Notes: generated from the letters alone by a model not told the origin. Shown: positions 1-10,862, numbered from the stretch's first letter. The stretch is DNA of 39,962 nt from Gemmatimonadales bacterium (GCA_025934955.1 JAICWE010000029.1:1-39962), one strand, 5' to 3'. Program-made: numbers and translations.

Positions 1-90
1 CAGGAGTATCACGAAGATCGTCCACAGCATCTGGCCCTCCTCGATCCGATGAACGCGCTCGGCCCCGTGCCGCGCATCCACGCTAACTGA
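1..90 (+). CDS. C-terminal tail of an unidentified protein (partial)
   Basis: An open frame enters from the left edge and stops at a TGA at 88-90, giving 29 residues that end in PRIHAN. Only the tail lies in the window, so no family can be named. Third codon positions are moderately GC-rich, compatible with coding but not decisive. It lies on the same strand as dnaK, about 220 bases upstream, so it is probably a separate unit. It could instead be a chance open frame in GC-rich DNA. Confidence 0.35.
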   Translation, partial: QEYHEDRPQHLALLDPMNALGPVPRIHAN

Positions 91-312
91 GCCGATGCCG
101 CTTCGTCGTGATACGGCTCACCCGGGTCATCCCATTGCACGCCACCGTCTTGGAGGACAGCCTTTCGCGCGTCGCTGTCAGAACGGCAGCAAATCCCGGT
201 ACGGCACTTGCCCAAGCACCCACCTCTGCCGGCGACCTGTCATCCGATGGCGCTCCGGCAGGAGCCAGATCACTGCCGGGCTCATCCCGACGAAAGACGA
301 AAGAGGAACAGC
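91..312. other. dnaK upstream region, no recognised element
   Basis: About 220 bases lie between the upstream stop codon and dnaK. I saw no CIRCE inverted repeat (the HrcA operator) and no convincing sigma-32 or sigma-70 promoter. The only clear signal is the purine-rich GAGGA just before the dnaK ATG, which serves as its ribosome binding site. Confidence 0.4.
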
Positions 313-2220
313 ATGGCTTCCAAGATCATCGGCATCGACCTTGGCACGACCAACTCGGTGGTCGCCGTGATGGAGGGTGGCGACCCGGTCGTCATCCCGA
401 ACGCTGAGGGCGGCCGAACGACACCGTCGGTGGTGGCGTTCACCAAGGATGGCGAGCGGCTCGTGGGCCAGGTAGCCAAGCGCCAGGCCGTCACCAACCC
501 CAAGCAGACCATCTTCTCGATCAAGCGGTTCATGGGACGCCGCATGAACGAGATCACCGAAGAAACCAAGCGGGTCCCGTACAAGGTGGAGAACGGCCAG
601 AACGGCCTCGCCGCGGTGGAGATCCAGGGCAAGAAGTACACGCCTCCGGAGATCTCCGCGATGATCCTCCAGAAAATGAAGCAGACGGCGGAAGACTACC
701 TCGGCCACAGCGTGGACCGGGCGGTCATCACCGTGCCGGCCTACTTCAACGACTCCCAGCGCCAGGCAACCAAGGATGCCGGCAAGATCGCCGGCCTCGA
801 GGTGCTGCGCATCATCAACGAGCCGACGGCGGCGGCGCTGGCCTACGGTCTCGATAAGAAGAAGGAAGAGAAGGTCGCGGTCTTCGACCTCGGCGGCGGC
901 ACCTACGACATCTCCGTTCTGGAGCTGGCCGAGGGCGTGTTCGAGGTGAAGAGCACCAACGGCGACACCCACCTCGGCGGCGACGACTTCGACCAGCGGC
1001 TCATCGACTGGCTGGTCACCGAGTTCAAGAAGGACCAGGGCATCGACCTCTCCAAGGATCCGATGGCGCTCCAGCGGCTCAAGGAAGCGGCGGAGAAGGC
1101 CAAGATGGAGCTCTCCAGCACCACCCAGACCGACATCAACCTGCCGTTCATCACGGCGGACCAGTCGGGGCCGAAGCACCTGAACATGTCGCTCACGCGG
1201 GCCAAGTTCGAGCAGCTGGTGGACGATCTCATCCAGCGCACCATTCCGCCGATGCAGCAGGCGCTCAAGGACGCCGGGCTCGATCCCAAGGGCATCGACG
1301 AGGTGATCCTGGTCGGCGGCTCGACCCGTATCCCCAAGATTCAGGAGATCGTCAAGGACTTCTTCGGCAAGGAGCCGAACCGGTCGGTCAACCCGGACGA
1401 GGTCGTGGCGATCGGCGCGGCGATCCAGGGCGGGGTGCTCGGCGGCGAAGTGAAGGACGTGCTGCTGCTGGACGTGACCCCGCTGTCGCTCGGCATCGAG
1501 ACGCTCGGTGGCGTGACGACGGTGCTCATTCCGCGGAACACCACGATCCCGACCAAGAAGTCGGAGACCTTCAGCACGGCCGAGGACAACCAGACCACGG
1601 TCGAGATTCACGTGCTCCAGGGCGAGCGCCAGCTGGCCGCGGACAACCGCACCATCGGCAAGTTCCAGCTCACCGGCCTCCCGCCCGCCCCGCGCGGCAT
1701 GCCGCAGGTCGAGGTCACCTTCGACATTGACGCCAACGGCATCCTGCACGTGTCGGCCAAGGACAAGGCGACGAACAAGGAGCAGAAGATCCGCATCGAG
1801 GCATCGAGCGGCCTGAGCGACGCCGAAATCGACCGCATGGTGAAGGCCGCCGAGTCGCACGCGGCGGACGACAAGACCCGGCGCGAGCAGATCGAGGCCC
1901 GCAACCAGCTCGACGGTCTCACATACAAGGTGGAGAAGGACAGCAAGGAGTGGGTGGACCGCCTCCCCGCCGACGCCAAGAGCCGGCTGGATCAGGCGCT
2001 CGAGGGCGGCAAGCAGGCGCTCCGCACCGGCGAGGCCGACGGTATCCGTCGCGCGCTCGACGAGCTGAACGCCGCGTATTCGGCCGCCGGTGCCGCCCTC
2101 TATCAAAGCCAGCAGGGCGCCCAGCCCGGCGCCGAGCAGGAAGCGGCGCCCGGCGCGGAGCCGCCGAAGCAGGACGACGTGGTCGAAGCCGACTACGAGA
2201 TCGTGGACGAGAAGAAGTAG
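313..2220 (+). CDS. dnaK: Molecular chaperone DnaK (Hsp70)
   Basis: Cytoplasmic ATP-dependent chaperone of 635 residues, the normal family length. It binds exposed hydrophobic segments of client proteins and works with DnaJ and GrpE. The ATPase domain shows the phosphate-binding motif IDLGTTNS near residue 8, the connect motif [12 protein letters not shown], the second phosphate loop [13 protein letters not shown] and the adenosine motif GGSTRIPK. The linker region [19 protein letters not shown] and the substrate-binding domain follow, then a disordered Ala/Gly/Gln-rich tail ending EIVDEKK. The ATG at 313 was chosen over an in-frame upstream codon at 208 because homology begins there and an AGAGGA ribosome binding site precedes it. 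dnaJ and grpE are not adjacent. An HtrA protease gene follows, so both may belong to one stress-response unit, although a hairpin separates them. Confidence 0.98.
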   Translation: MASKIIGIDLGTTNSVVAVMEGGDPVVIPNAEGGRTTPSVVAFTKDGERLVGQVAKRQAVTNPKQTIFSIKRFMGRRMNEITEETKRVPYKVENGQNGLAAVEIQGKKYTPPEISAMILQKMKQTAEDYLGHSVDRAVITVPAYFNDSQRQATKDAGKIAGLEVLRIINEPTAAALAYGLDKKKEEKVAVFDLGGGTYDISVLELAEGVFEVKSTNGDTHLGGDDFDQRLIDWLVTEFKKDQGIDLSKDPMALQRLKEAAEKAKMELSSTTQTDINLPFITADQSGPKHLNMSLTRAKFEQLVDDLIQRTIPPMQQALKDAGLDPKGIDEVILVGGSTRIPKIQEIVKDFFGKEPNRSVNPDEVVAIGAAIQGGVLGGEVKDVLLLDVTPLSLGIETLGGVTTVLIPRNTTIPTKKSETFSTAEDNQTTVEIHVLQGERQLAADNRTIGKFQLTGLPPAPRGMPQVEVTFDIDANGILHVSAKDKATNKEQKIRIEASSGLSDAEIDRMVKAAESHAADDKTRREQIEARNQLDGLTYKVEKDSKEWVDRLPADAKSRLDQALEGGKQALRTGEADGIRRALDELNAAYSAAGAALYQSQQGAQPGAEQEAAPGAEPPKQDDVVEADYEIVDEKK

Positions 2221-2227
2221 CGGGACA

Positions 2228-2266
2228 CCGGGATGCGCGACGGACGCTCGTCGTCGCGCATCCCGG
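2228..2266 (+). terminator. Perfect 15-bp hairpin after dnaK
   Basis: Bases 2228-2242 are the exact reverse complement of 2252-2266, with a 9-base loop, starting 8 bases after the dnaK stop. No long T-run follows (TTAGGTTACC), so it is either a weak intrinsic terminator or an mRNA-stabilising hairpin between dnaK and the protease gene. Confidence 0.55.
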
Positions 2267-2298
2267 TTAGGTTACCACATCACCCCAAAGGATGCTCG

Positions 2299-3882
<1,584 letters not shown>

Positions 3883-3910
3883 CCGCGGGCCTTCCGCGGA
3901 CGCAGGTCAC

Positions 3911-3941
3911 GGGGCCCGGTTCGCCGGGCCCCTATTCTTTT
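3911..3941 (+). terminator. Rho-independent terminator after degP
   Basis: A nine-base GC stem (3911-3919 pairing with 3924-3932) is closed by a TTCG tetraloop and followed by TATTCTTTT. This is a textbook intrinsic terminator. It ends only two bases before the ATG of the next gene, so that gene needs its own transcription start and has no room for a conventional leader. Confidence 0.9.
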
Positions 3942-3943
3942 CC

Positions 3944-5059
3944 ATGCTCTCGGCCCTGATCCTCGACATAGACGGCACGCTGATCGACAGCAACGACGCG
4001 CATGTGGACGCGTGGGTCGAGGCGCTCGCGTCGTTCGGTTATCGAATCCCCCGCGACCGCATGCTGCGCGAGGTCGGCAAAGGTGCCGACCAGTTGATAC
4101 CGTCCGTTCTCGGCGCGGCCGTGGAGCGAGAGCAGGGCGACGAGATCCGCGTCGTCCAGCGCCGCGCCTTTGCCGCGATTGCCGGGGCGCGGCCGCTGCC
4201 CGTCTTTCGCGGCGTGCACGAGCTGGTACGCGACGCGCGGCGGCGCGGCCTCCGCATCGCGCTCGCCACCTCGAGCGCCGAAACGCAGATTGCCGCGCTG
4301 GAGCGGAGCAGCGGCCTCGACCTCCGGCACCTGGGCGACGTGCTGGTCGGCGGCGACGACGCCGGCGCCAGCAAGCCCGCACCGGACGTGGTGCTTGCCG
4401 CGGCTGCGGCGCTCGGCGTGACGCCGGCGGAATGCGCCATGGTCGGCGACACCATCTACGACGCCGAAGCATGCCGGCCGGCCGGCGTCGTCTGCCTCGG
4501 CGTCACGAGCGGCGGCACCGAGGCAGCGGCGCTCCGCCGGGCGGGCGCACGGGCCGTCTGGCGCGGCGTCGAGCAGCTCGGCGACGATCTCGGCCATGCA
4601 CTCGAGATCGCATCGCCCGGCAGCATCCGGCTGGACCGGTCCCGGCTGGAATCGCTCATGAGGGAGGCACTGGCGGAAGCCCGGCGCGGTCTCGCCGCCG
4701 GCGAGCTGCCGGTCGGAGCGCTGCTCGCCCGCGGCGATGGAACGGTCGTGAGCCGCGGCTACGACACCACGCGCGGCACCCGCGACGCCACCGCGCACGC
4801 GGAGATCGTTGCGCTCCGGCAGGCCGCGGGGCTCATCGCGAGTGACGCACGAGACACGATCCTGGTGTCCAGCCGTGAGCCGTGCGTCATGTGTACCGGT
4901 GCGGCCATCGAAGCGGCGGTGGATACCATCGTGTTCGGAGCGCCGGTGCCCGATGGCGGCGCCTCGCGACTTGCGCCGAGCGAGAGCAGCATTCTGCCGC
5001 GACTGGTGGGGGGCATCGCCGCCGAGGAGAGCGGCGCGATGGCGGAATGGCGGCGCTAG
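3944..5059 (+). CDS. HAD-family phosphatase fused to a TadA-like deaminase
   Basis: A 371-residue two-domain protein. Residues 1-215 form a HAD hydrolase of the phosphoglycolate or beta-phosphoglucomutase type: nucleophile motif DIDGT (Asp8, Asp10), motif II ATSS, lysine motif SKPAPD and acidic motif GDTIYDAE. Residues from about 230 are a zinc-dependent deaminase with His285-Ala-Glu287 and the PCVMC motif at 313-317, both intact. The deaminase half resembles tRNA adenosine deaminase TadA and related nucleoside or guanine deaminases. However, the usual Asn of the GxN motif that contacts the base is Asp274 here (GYD). The start is fixed because motif I begins at residue 8. No ribosome binding site fits between the terminator and the ATG. 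A role in salvaging modified or damaged nucleotides by linked dephosphorylation and deamination is inference. Confidence 0.85.
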   Translation: MLSALILDIDGTLIDSNDAHVDAWVEALASFGYRIPRDRMLREVGKGADQLIPSVLGAAVEREQGDEIRVVQRRAFAAIAGARPLPVFRGVHELVRDARRRGLRIALATSSAETQIAALERSSGLDLRHLGDVLVGGDDAGASKPAPDVVLAAAAALGVTPAECAMVGDTIYDAEACRPAGVVCLGVTSGGTEAAALRRAGARAVWRGVEQLGDDLGHALEIASPGSIRLDRSRLESLMREALAEARRGLAAGELPVGALLARGDGTVVSRGYDTTRGTRDATAHAEIVALRQAAGLIASDARDTILVSSREPCVMCTGAAIEAAVDTIVFGAPVPDGGASRLAPSESSILPRLVGGIAAEESGAMAEWRR

Positions 5060-5967
5060 TCGCGCCGCCGGAGAACCGCCAGGACGAGGTCGCCCATGTG
5101 ATACGGAGCGAAGACGCTCGCGGCGCGGGTGCGGCTGAGCCGGCGCGCCAGCCGGGCCAGCAGACCGAACGGCGCGCGCGCGACCACCTCCAGCGCACGC
5201 CGCGCCGAGATCCACTTGGTGGCGGGCCGGTAGCCCAGCATCGCCCAGCGCGCCGACTCGAACAAGAAGGCGAGCGTGCGCCGCGTGTAGTAGTACAGCA
5301 CGAACGGCGGTGCCCAATCGTGCCAGTGGGTGCCGAGCGCCCGCGCCACCAGGGCGCGATAGTCCCAGGTCTCCACCACGAGCACGCCGCCCGGCCGAAG
5401 CAGTTCGCTCAGCTTGCCGGAGACGGCCCGCTGATCCGGCAGATGCTCGAGCACGTTGAACAGTGTGATCACATCGAACGACTGGTGCGGCAGCTCGACG
5501 TCGAGGAAGTCGCCGTGGAGGACGTCGAGGCCGAGCACCCGGGAGGCATGGGCGACGGCGAAACCGCTGAGGTCACAGCCGGTCACCTCGAAGCCCGCCT
5601 GCCGCGCCTCATCGAGGAAGAAGCCGGCCGCGCAGCCGACGTCGAGCAGCCGGCCGCCGGTGATGCCCATCGACCGGAGCACGTTCAGGTAGTAGCGCGC
5701 CTGGCGGCGGTGCACGGCCTCTTCGCCGAGATAGTCGCCATACTCGCGCTCCGGGTCGGTGAAGTAGCCGGCGTCGTAGTAGCGTTCCCGCGCGTCGGAC
5801 TCCGGCACCTCGGGGCAGAAGATCAGGGCGCAGCGCACGCACCGGAGCAGCGGGATCGCGGCGGCGGTGAGCGCGTACACGGTTTCGAGGCTGCCGCAGA
5901 TCGGGCACGCTGCCGACTCGGTGGCCGGATGAGCGGGGTGCGGTTGCGGTGGCGCGGTAAGTGTCAT
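5056..5967 (-). CDS. Zinc-ribbon class I SAM-dependent methyltransferase
   Basis: A 303-residue protein with an N-terminal zinc-ribbon-like segment (CPIC at 21-24, CVRC at 43-46, with an extra Cys at 51). A Rossmann methyltransferase domain follows, with motif I LLDVGCAAGFF near residues 108-117, an acidic residue in GCDLSG, and the post-motif FNVLEHLPDQ. This arrangement is common among methyltransferases acting on sugars or small molecules in cell-surface gene clusters, but nothing nearby identifies the substrate. The ATG at 5967 has a GGAG upstream; an in-frame start ten codons earlier is less likely. Its TAG stop overlaps the stop of the convergent fusion gene in one CTAG (5056-5059). Confidence 0.85.
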   Translation of the reverse strand: MTLTAPPQPHPAHPATESAACPICGSLETVYALTAAAIPLLRCVRCALIFCPEVPESDARERYYDAGYFTDPEREYGDYLGEEAVHRRQARYYLNVLRSMGITGGRLLDVGCAAGFFLDEARQAGFEVTGCDLSGFAVAHASRVLGLDVLHGDFLDVELPHQSFDVITLFNVLEHLPDQRAVSGKLSELLRPGGVLVVETWDYRALVARALGTHWHDWAPPFVLYYYTRRTLAFLFESARWAMLGYRPATKWISARRALEVVARAPFGLLARLARRLSRTRAASVFAPYHMGDLVLAVLRRRD

Positions 5968-6181
5968 GGCTCCGGGTCGGCCGCGCCCCCAGCGCAACCG
6001 CTTGGTACGAGAACACCGGCGAATACTTCGTATGCTGCCACGCGGTACGCCGCGCGGCGGTGGGCCAACTCACCCGCGCGCTGTGCCGCGCGGACAGCGC
6101 GTGCGACGCGGCGCCGGGTCGTGCGGCGAAACCGAGCTGGTCAGTGCTAGATTGTCGGGCGAGGGATGGAGCTCGACGCAC
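5968..6181. other. Intergenic region between methyltransferase and tRNA-Leu
   Basis: About 210 bases carry the divergent start signals of the minus-strand methyltransferase and the plus-strand tRNA. TAGATT at 6148-6153 is a possible -10 box for the tRNA, 28 bases before it, but I see no matching -35. No gene is evident. Confidence 0.35.
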
Positions 6182-6262
6182 GCGGACGTGGCGAAACGGC
6201 ATACGCGCGGCGCTTAGGACGCCGTGGGGAAACCCGTGCGGGTTCGACTCCCGCCGTCCGCA
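6182..6262 (+). tRNA. tRNA-Leu (anticodon UAG)
   Basis: The cloverleaf folds cleanly. The seven-base acceptor stem pairs 6182-6188 with 6255-6261 and the discriminator base is A. The D-arm contains AAACGGCA. The anticodon stem CGGCG/CGCCG encloses loop CTTAGGA with anticodon TAG. A long class II variable arm (GGGGAAACCC) is followed by a T-arm with loop TTCGACT. The long variable arm and anticodon identify a leucine tRNA reading CUN codons, chiefly CUA. The CCA end is not encoded. Confidence 0.95.
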
Positions 6263-6330
6263 CTGACAGATCCGCGCCCGAACCCGTCGGCCTTCGGCTC
6301 GACTCCCGCCGTCCGCACTCGCAGATCCGC
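6241..6330 (+). repeat. Duplicated tRNA-Leu 3' end (55-bp offset direct repeat)
   Basis: Bases 6241-6275 (T-arm, acceptor 3' strand and 13 bases beyond) recur at 6296-6330 with three mismatches. A 21-base core, 6244-6264, is identical to 6299-6319. Repetition of a tRNA 3' end is what site-specific integration leaves, but the copies are only 55 bases apart, so this may be an att scar after excision or a simple tandem duplication. Confidence 0.8.
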
Positions 6331-6337
6331 TGAAAAA

Positions 6338-6367
6338 TTGACCATCGCCCGCGAGCCCGGGTATCTT
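6338..6367 (+). promoter_or_regulatory. Sigma-70-type promoter for tig
   Basis: TTGACC at 6338-6343, an 18-base spacer, and TATCTT at 6362-6367 match the vegetative consensus well. The predicted transcription start, 6-8 bases beyond the -10 box, falls at or next to the tig ATG at 6376, so the transcript would be leaderless or nearly so. Confidence 0.75.
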
Positions 6368-6375
6368 TGCCCCCC

Positions 6376-7632
6376 ATGAACGACATCACGGTAGAGAAGA
6401 CCGCCGAAGACGCCGCCTCCAAGTCGCTGCGGGTGACGGTGCCCGTCGAGCGGGTGCGCGCCGCGGAGGCGAAGGCGTTGAAGTACTACTCCCGGCGCGC
6501 GCGGCTCCCCGGCTTCCGGCCCGGCAAGGCGCCCGACGCGGTCGTGAAGAAGCGGTTCGGCGACGCCATCCGCCAGACGGTGCTGGACGAAGTGATCCGG
6601 GAGAGCTGGGAAACCGCGAAGTCCAGTGAATCGCTCAAGCCGATCGCCGATCCCGCCATCAAGAATCTCAAGTTCGAGGACGGCAGCCCGATCGAGTTCG
6701 AGCTCACCGTCGAGATCCGCCCGGAGCTCGCGCTCGAGCGCATCGGCGGGTTCAGGCTCCGGCGTCCGGCCGCGACGATCGCCGACTCGGAGGTGGACGA
6801 GCAGCTCGAGCGGATCCGGGAGCAGAAGGCGAGCTGGACGCCCGTCGAGGGCCAGCAGCCGAAGCCGGGCGAGATGGTGCGGGTGGACGTGGCGCCACTC
6901 GATGCCGAGGGTACCGCAGCACCGGCGCAGCCGTACGACCTCGTGCTGGGGCAGAACCAGGCCGTTCCCGACCTCGAGGAAAGGATCATGGCGCTCCGCC
7001 CGGGCGAGAGCGCCGACGCCGAAGTGAAGTTTCCCGAGGATCATCCCGATCCGGCACGCCGGGGTCAGAGCCGGCGCGTCCGGGTGACGCTGCACGAGGT
7101 CAAGCGACAGGACCTGCCGCCCCTCGACGACGCGCTGGCGCGCGAGGCGGGCGACTTCGAGAACCTCGCGGCGCTTCGGGCCGCGGTACGGGAAGACTTG
7201 GAGCGCGGCGCGGGCCGCGAGGCGGCGTCGCAGGTGCGACAGCAGCTCATCGGGCAGATCGTGGAGGCGAACGCGGTGCCCGCGCCGGAGTCGCTGGTGC
7301 ACCGCGTGCTCCACGCCTACGCCCACATGTACCAGGTGCCCGAGGACCAGATGGGCACCTTCGAGCAGCAGTTCCACCCGATCGCCGAGTCGCAGGTCCG
7401 CCGCGACCTGGTGATGGAGACGCTGCTGGAGGCGCACGGTCTGCGCGCCACCGAGGAGGAGCTGGACGCGCGGGTGGCGGAGCTGGCGCAGCTCCGCGGC
7501 GTGCCGGCCGGACAGCTCTACGCGTCGCTCCAGAAGTCGAACCGGCTGCAGGAGCTCGAGCGCGCCATCACCGAAGACAAGGTCTTCGACTTCCTCCTCC
7601 CGCAGTCCACCGTCGACGAGGCACAGACTTGA
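6376..7632 (+). CDS. tig: Trigger factor (ribosome-associated chaperone)
   Basis: Peptidyl-prolyl isomerase and holdase of 418 residues that binds ribosomal protein L23 at the exit tunnel and shields nascent chains. The N-terminal ribosome-binding domain carries the signature GFRPGKAP at residues 46-53. The central FKBP-like domain is about residues 150-240 (PGEMVRVDV), and the C-terminal helical domain runs to the end. The ATG at 6376 is preferred to a TTG at 6367 because the TTG lies within or beside the -10 box. No Shine-Dalgarno sequence is present. The stop (7630-7632) is two bases before clpP, consistent with a tig-clpP-clpX operon as in many bacteria. Confidence 0.96.
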   Translation: MNDITVEKTAEDAASKSLRVTVPVERVRAAEAKALKYYSRRARLPGFRPGKAPDAVVKKRFGDAIRQTVLDEVIRESWETAKSSESLKPIADPAIKNLKFEDGSPIEFELTVEIRPELALERIGGFRLRRPAATIADSEVDEQLERIREQKASWTPVEGQQPKPGEMVRVDVAPLDAEGTAAPAQPYDLVLGQNQAVPDLEERIMALRPGESADAEVKFPEDHPDPARRGQSRRVRVTLHEVKRQDLPPLDDALAREAGDFENLAALRAAVREDLERGAGREAASQVRQQLIGQIVEANAVPAPESLVHRVLHAYAHMYQVPEDQMGTFEQQFHPIAESQVRRDLVMETLLEAHGLRATEEELDARVAELAQLRGVPAGQLYASLQKSNRLQELERAITEDKVFDFLLPQSTVDEAQT

Positions 7633-7634
7633 CC

Positions 7635-8246
7635 ATGGCCACGCTGTACCCACCGTACATCATCGAGCGCTCCAGCCGGGGCGAGCGCACGTACGACATC
7701 TTCTCCCGCCTGCTGATGGACCGGATCGTCTTCCTCGGCGCGCCGATCAACGACGACGTCGCGAACATCATCATCGCGCAGCTGCTGTTCCTCGAGGCGG
7801 ACAATCCGGACAAGGACATCTACCTCTACCTCAACTCGCCGGGCGGCGTCGTCTCCGCCGGCATGGCGATCTACGACACCATGCAGCACCTGCGCGCGCC
7901 GGTGAACACGATCTGCATGGGCATGGCGGCGTCGATGGGCTCGTTCCTCCTCTGCGCCGGCACCAAGGGGAAGCGGAGCGCGCTGCCGCACGCGCGCATC
8001 ATGATCCATCAGCCGTCCGGGGGCACCCAGGGCACCGCGGCCGACATCGAGATCCAGGCCCGCGAGATCCTCTACCTCCGCTCCAAGCTGAACGGCCTGT
8101 ATGCGCAGCACACCGGCCAGAGCATCGAGACCATCGAGCGCGACATGGACCGCGACCGGTTCATGAGCTCGGAGGAGGCGAAGGCGTACGGGCTGATCGA
8201 CAGCGTCTTCACCCCGCGGGAGAAGGTCGTTCCCAAGAACCCTTGA
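7635..8246 (+). CDS. clpP: ATP-dependent Clp protease proteolytic subunit ClpP
   Basis: Serine protease of 203 residues that forms the double-heptameric degradation chamber used by ClpX or ClpA. The catalytic triad is visible as Ser100 (AASMGS), His125 (MIHQP) and Asp174 (DRDRF), with the family's normal 25- and 49-residue spacing. The N-terminus is short, with little or no propeptide. The ATG is two bases after the tig stop; a GAGG about 14 bases upstream inside tig may help initiation, and coupling to tig is likely. It is followed by a hairpin and then clpX. Confidence 0.97.
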   Translation: MATLYPPYIIERSSRGERTYDIFSRLLMDRIVFLGAPINDDVANIIIAQLLFLEADNPDKDIYLYLNSPGGVVSAGMAIYDTMQHLRAPVNTICMGMAASMGSFLLCAGTKGKRSALPHARIMIHQPSGGTQGTAADIEIQAREILYLRSKLNGLYAQHTGQSIETIERDMDRDRFMSSEEAKAYGLIDSVFTPREKVVPKNP

Positions 8247-8248
8247 CG

Positions 8249-8277
8249 GGTCCCCGCCGGTGCGGGCACCTTTCGTT
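8249..8277 (+). terminator. Imperfect hairpin between clpP and clpX
   Basis: Bases 8249-8257 and 8262-8270 form a nine-base stem with one C-C mismatch and a CGGT loop, followed by TTTCGTT. This could be a partial terminator that lowers clpX expression relative to clpP. Confidence 0.45.
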
Positions 8278-8309
8278 ACCCTGACCACGCGGTCCCGATC
8301 CCAAACACC

Positions 8310-9557
8310 ATGTCGAACGACAAGCATCTCCGCTGTTCCTTCTGCGGCAAGTCGAAGGACTCGGTCCGGAAGTTCATCTCCGGTCCGTCGGTCTACATTT
8401 GCAACGAGTGCATCACGCTCTGCAATGAGATCCTGGCGGAGGACGAGGAACGCGAGGTCGCCGACAGCATCACCCAGGTCCCGACGCCGCTCGAGATCAA
8501 GGAGGTGCTGGACCAGTACGTGATCGGGCAGGAGACGGCCAAGCGGACCCTCGCCGTCGCCGTCTACAACCACTACAAGCGGATCAACGCCGCCAGCGGG
8601 CGCGACGGCGACGTCGAGCTCGACAAGTCCAATATCCTGCTGCTCGGCCCCACCGGCGTGGGCAAGACGCTGCTGGCCCAGACGCTCGCCCGCATCCTCG
8701 ACGTCCCCTTCACCATCGCCGACGCGACCACGCTCACCGAAGCCGGCTACGTCGGCGAGGACGTGGAGAACATCCTCGTCCGCCTGCTCCAGGCCGGCGA
8801 GTTCAACGTCGCCGAGTGCGAGCGCGGCATCGTCTACATCGACGAGATCGACAAGATCGCGCGGAAGTCGGAGAACCCGAGCATCACCCGCGACGTTTCC
8901 GGCGAAGGCGTGCAGCAGGCGCTGCTGAAGATCCTCGAGGGCACCATCGCCTCGGTCCCGCCCCAGGGTGGGCGGAAGCATCCGCAGCAGGAATACATCC
9001 AGATCAACACCAAGGACATCCTGTTCGTCTGCGGCGGCGCGTTCGACGGCCTGGAAAAGATCATCCAGGCGCGCACCGGCCGGCAGCAGATCGGCTTCGC
9101 CGCCGGCGAGCGCGCGGCGCTCCAGCCGGCCGACAGCAACAAGCCGTACGCCGAGGTCGAGCCGGACGACCTGCTCCGCTTCGGCCTCATCCCCGAGCTG
9201 GTCGGCCGGCTGCCGGTCGTGGTGTCGCTCCAGGCGCTGGACGAGGCCGCGCTGATGAAGATCCTGGTCGAGCCCAAGAACGCGCTCACCAAGCAGTACA
9301 AGAAGCTGTTCGAGCTCGAGAACGTCGGCCTCACCTTCGATGCCGAGGCGCTCCGAGCGGTGGCGCAGAAGGCGCTCAAGCGCGGCACCGGCGCGCGCGG
9401 GCTGCGCAGCATTCTCGAGACCGTGATGACCGACATCATGTTCGACCTGCCGACGCGGGACGACGTGCGCGAGGTCGTGATCACCAAGGAATCCATCGCC
9501 GAGGGCACCAGCCCGCTGATCGTCACCGAGCGCGCGCGGACCAAGCGCGAGGCGTGA
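8310..9557 (+). CDS. clpX: ClpX, ATP-dependent unfoldase of the ClpXP protease
   Basis: AAA+ unfoldase of 415 residues that recognises tagged proteins and threads them into ClpP. The N-terminal C4 zinc finger has Cys9, Cys12, Cys31 and Cys34. Walker A is GPTGVGKT at about 113-120, Walker B is IVYIDEIDK, the pore loop is GYVGEDVE, and the ClpP-docking IGF tripeptide sits in [13 protein letters not shown]. All functional elements are intact and the length is typical. The start is set by the zinc finger. No good ribosome binding site precedes the ATG. The stop overlaps the GTG start of the next gene. Confidence 0.97.
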   Translation: MSNDKHLRCSFCGKSKDSVRKFISGPSVYICNECITLCNEILAEDEEREVADSITQVPTPLEIKEVLDQYVIGQETAKRTLAVAVYNHYKRINAASGRDGDVELDKSNILLLGPTGVGKTLLAQTLARILDVPFTIADATTLTEAGYVGEDVENILVRLLQAGEFNVAECERGIVYIDEIDKIARKSENPSITRDVSGEGVQQALLKILEGTIASVPPQGGRKHPQQEYIQINTKDILFVCGGAFDGLEKIIQARTGRQQIGFAAGERAALQPADSNKPYAEVEPDDLLRFGLIPELVGRLPVVVSLQALDEAALMKILVEPKNALTKQYKKLFELENVGLTFDAEALRAVAQKALKRGTGARGLRSILETVMTDIMFDLPTRDDVREVVITKESIAEGTSPLIVTERARTKREA

Positions 9558-10171
9558 CCGGCCCTGCGTCCGCCAGCCCGCTCGCCCGGCTGCCGGTCGA
9601 CTTCGTCGGCAGCTTCCCCGACCCCGCCGTCCGCCTCGACCCCGTCCTGCCCGAGCTCGCATTCGTCGGGCGCTCCAACGTCGGCAAGTCCAGTCTGCTG
9701 AATTCCCTCGTGGGCCGCCCCGGGCTCGCCCGCGTGAGCGGTACGCCGGGAAAGACGACGCTGGTGAACGTCTTCCGGCTGCCCACGTTCTACCTGATCG
9801 ATCTTCCCGGCTACGGCTTTGCGCGCGCGAGCAAGTCGGCGCGCTCCGGTTACCGCGCGCTGCTCGAGCGCTTTCTCTCGACGCGAAGCACGCTGGCCGG
9901 CGTGGTGTGGCTGCTCGACATCCGGCATCCGCCCTCGGCGGACGACCGCACCATCCAGGAGCTGCTCGTCGCGAGCGAGCGGCCGGTTCTCGCGGTCCTC
10001 ACCAAGGCCGACAAGCTGGGCCGCGCGGCGCAGCGGACCCGCGCCCGCGAGCTGGCCGAGGCACTCGGCCTGCACGACGAACAGATCCAGCTCACCAGCA
10101 GCACGTCGGGCGCCGGCATCGCGGACCTCGGCGCGAGCATTCTCGCCGCAGCCACTTCGGAGGAAGCATGA
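9554..10171 (+). CDS. engB: Ribosome biogenesis GTPase EngB (YsxC/YihA)
   Basis: Small essential-type GTPase of 205 residues involved in late assembly of the large ribosomal subunit. The G motifs are clear: G1 [10 protein letters not shown], the switch I segment SGTPGKT, G3 DLPGYGFA, G4 TKAD and G5 TSST. It starts at a GTG (9554) within GTGA, overlapping the clpX stop by four bases, which implies translational coupling. It follows clpX as engB often does in other bacteria. Its own stop overlaps the ATG of the next gene in ATGA. Confidence 0.93.
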   Translation: MTGPASASPLARLPVDFVGSFPDPAVRLDPVLPELAFVGRSNVGKSSLLNSLVGRPGLARVSGTPGKTTLVNVFRLPTFYLIDLPGYGFARASKSARSGYRALLERFLSTRSTLAGVVWLLDIRHPPSADDRTIQELLVASERPVLAVLTKADKLGRAAQRTRARELAEALGLHDEQIQLTSSTSGAGIADLGASILAAATSEEA

Positions 10172-10833
10172 GAGGGACGATCGGCAGGGCGGCGGGATTC
10201 GCCGTGGTGCTCGGCGGACTCGGCATGCTCCCGCCGGCCGCGCGGCTGGCGGCGCAGGCGACCGCCGAAGCGCCGGCCACGAGTCCCGGCCCCGACGCGC
10301 TGGTCCCGGCCGGTTTCGGCACGCTCAATCAATCGGACATCGAGGTGCGCTTCACCACGGACGAGCTGGAGATCCGTTTCGTCCCGCTCGACGAGCGAGT
10401 CACCCGCCTGCTCGCCAACGACGCGTATCAGGCGCTCCACGGCCTGGTGCGCGCCCGGCACGCCGATGTCGAGGCGATTCTCGACCGCAGCGGCGTCAGC
10501 CGCCCCGGCCTGGCGCTGGTGACGTTCTTCGGGCAGCGGCCGGGCGCGCGCTTCGAACCGCAGTCGCTCATGCTCAGCATCCGCAACCAGCTCTTCCGGC
10601 CGATCGGAATCGTGCCGCTCAGCTCCCAGTTCACCTCACAGCAGCTCGACGTACGCGCCGCGGCGACCGGGCTGTTCGTCTTCGAGCAGGAGATCCCGGT
10701 GACCGACAACTTCAACGTCCAGTACAACGGACTCCAGAGCGACGACTGGGACCGGCGACTGACGACGTTCAACCGCGAGCGGCAGCGGATCCAGGCGCGC
10801 GCGCGGACGGCGGATACGACCGGCGCACGGTAG
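10168..10833 (+). CDS. Secreted protein of unknown function
   Basis: A 221-residue protein that I do not recognise. A signal peptide is evident: Arg-containing start, hydrophobic core [13 protein letters not shown], and a likely cleavage after residues reading RLAAQA. The mature part is mixed alpha/beta with no repeats, no cysteine pairs and no obvious catalytic motif, and ends in a charged Arg-rich helix. The ATG overlaps the engB stop (ATGA) and is preceded by GGAGG, so it is co-translated with the GTPase. It is probably a lineage-specific periplasmic protein. The genomic link to clpX-engB may be only transcriptional. Confidence 0.75.
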   Translation: MRGTIGRAAGFAVVLGGLGMLPPAARLAAQATAEAPATSPGPDALVPAGFGTLNQSDIEVRFTTDELEIRFVPLDERVTRLLANDAYQALHGLVRARHADVEAILDRSGVSRPGLALVTFFGQRPGARFEPQSLMLSIRNQLFRPIGIVPLSSQFTSQQLDVRAAATGLFVFEQEIPVTDNFNVQYNGLQSDDWDRRLTTFNRERQRIQARARTADTTGAR

Positions 10834-10862
10834 GGGGTGAACGCCGGGCCGGGTTCCGCCGC

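Noticed and set aside
91..312. CIRCE or sigma-32 heat-shock control of dnaK
   Set aside because: No TTAGCACTC-type inverted repeat and no CTTGAA/CCCCAT pair found.
178..2106. Long open frame antisense to dnaK
   Set aside because: Codon-bias shadow of dnaK; Leu/Arg/Asp/His-rich with no domain.
6023..6033. ATACTTCGTAT resembling a loxP arm
   Set aside because: Only one short near-match to a half-site, with no inverted partner or recombinase gene nearby; a chance palindrome.
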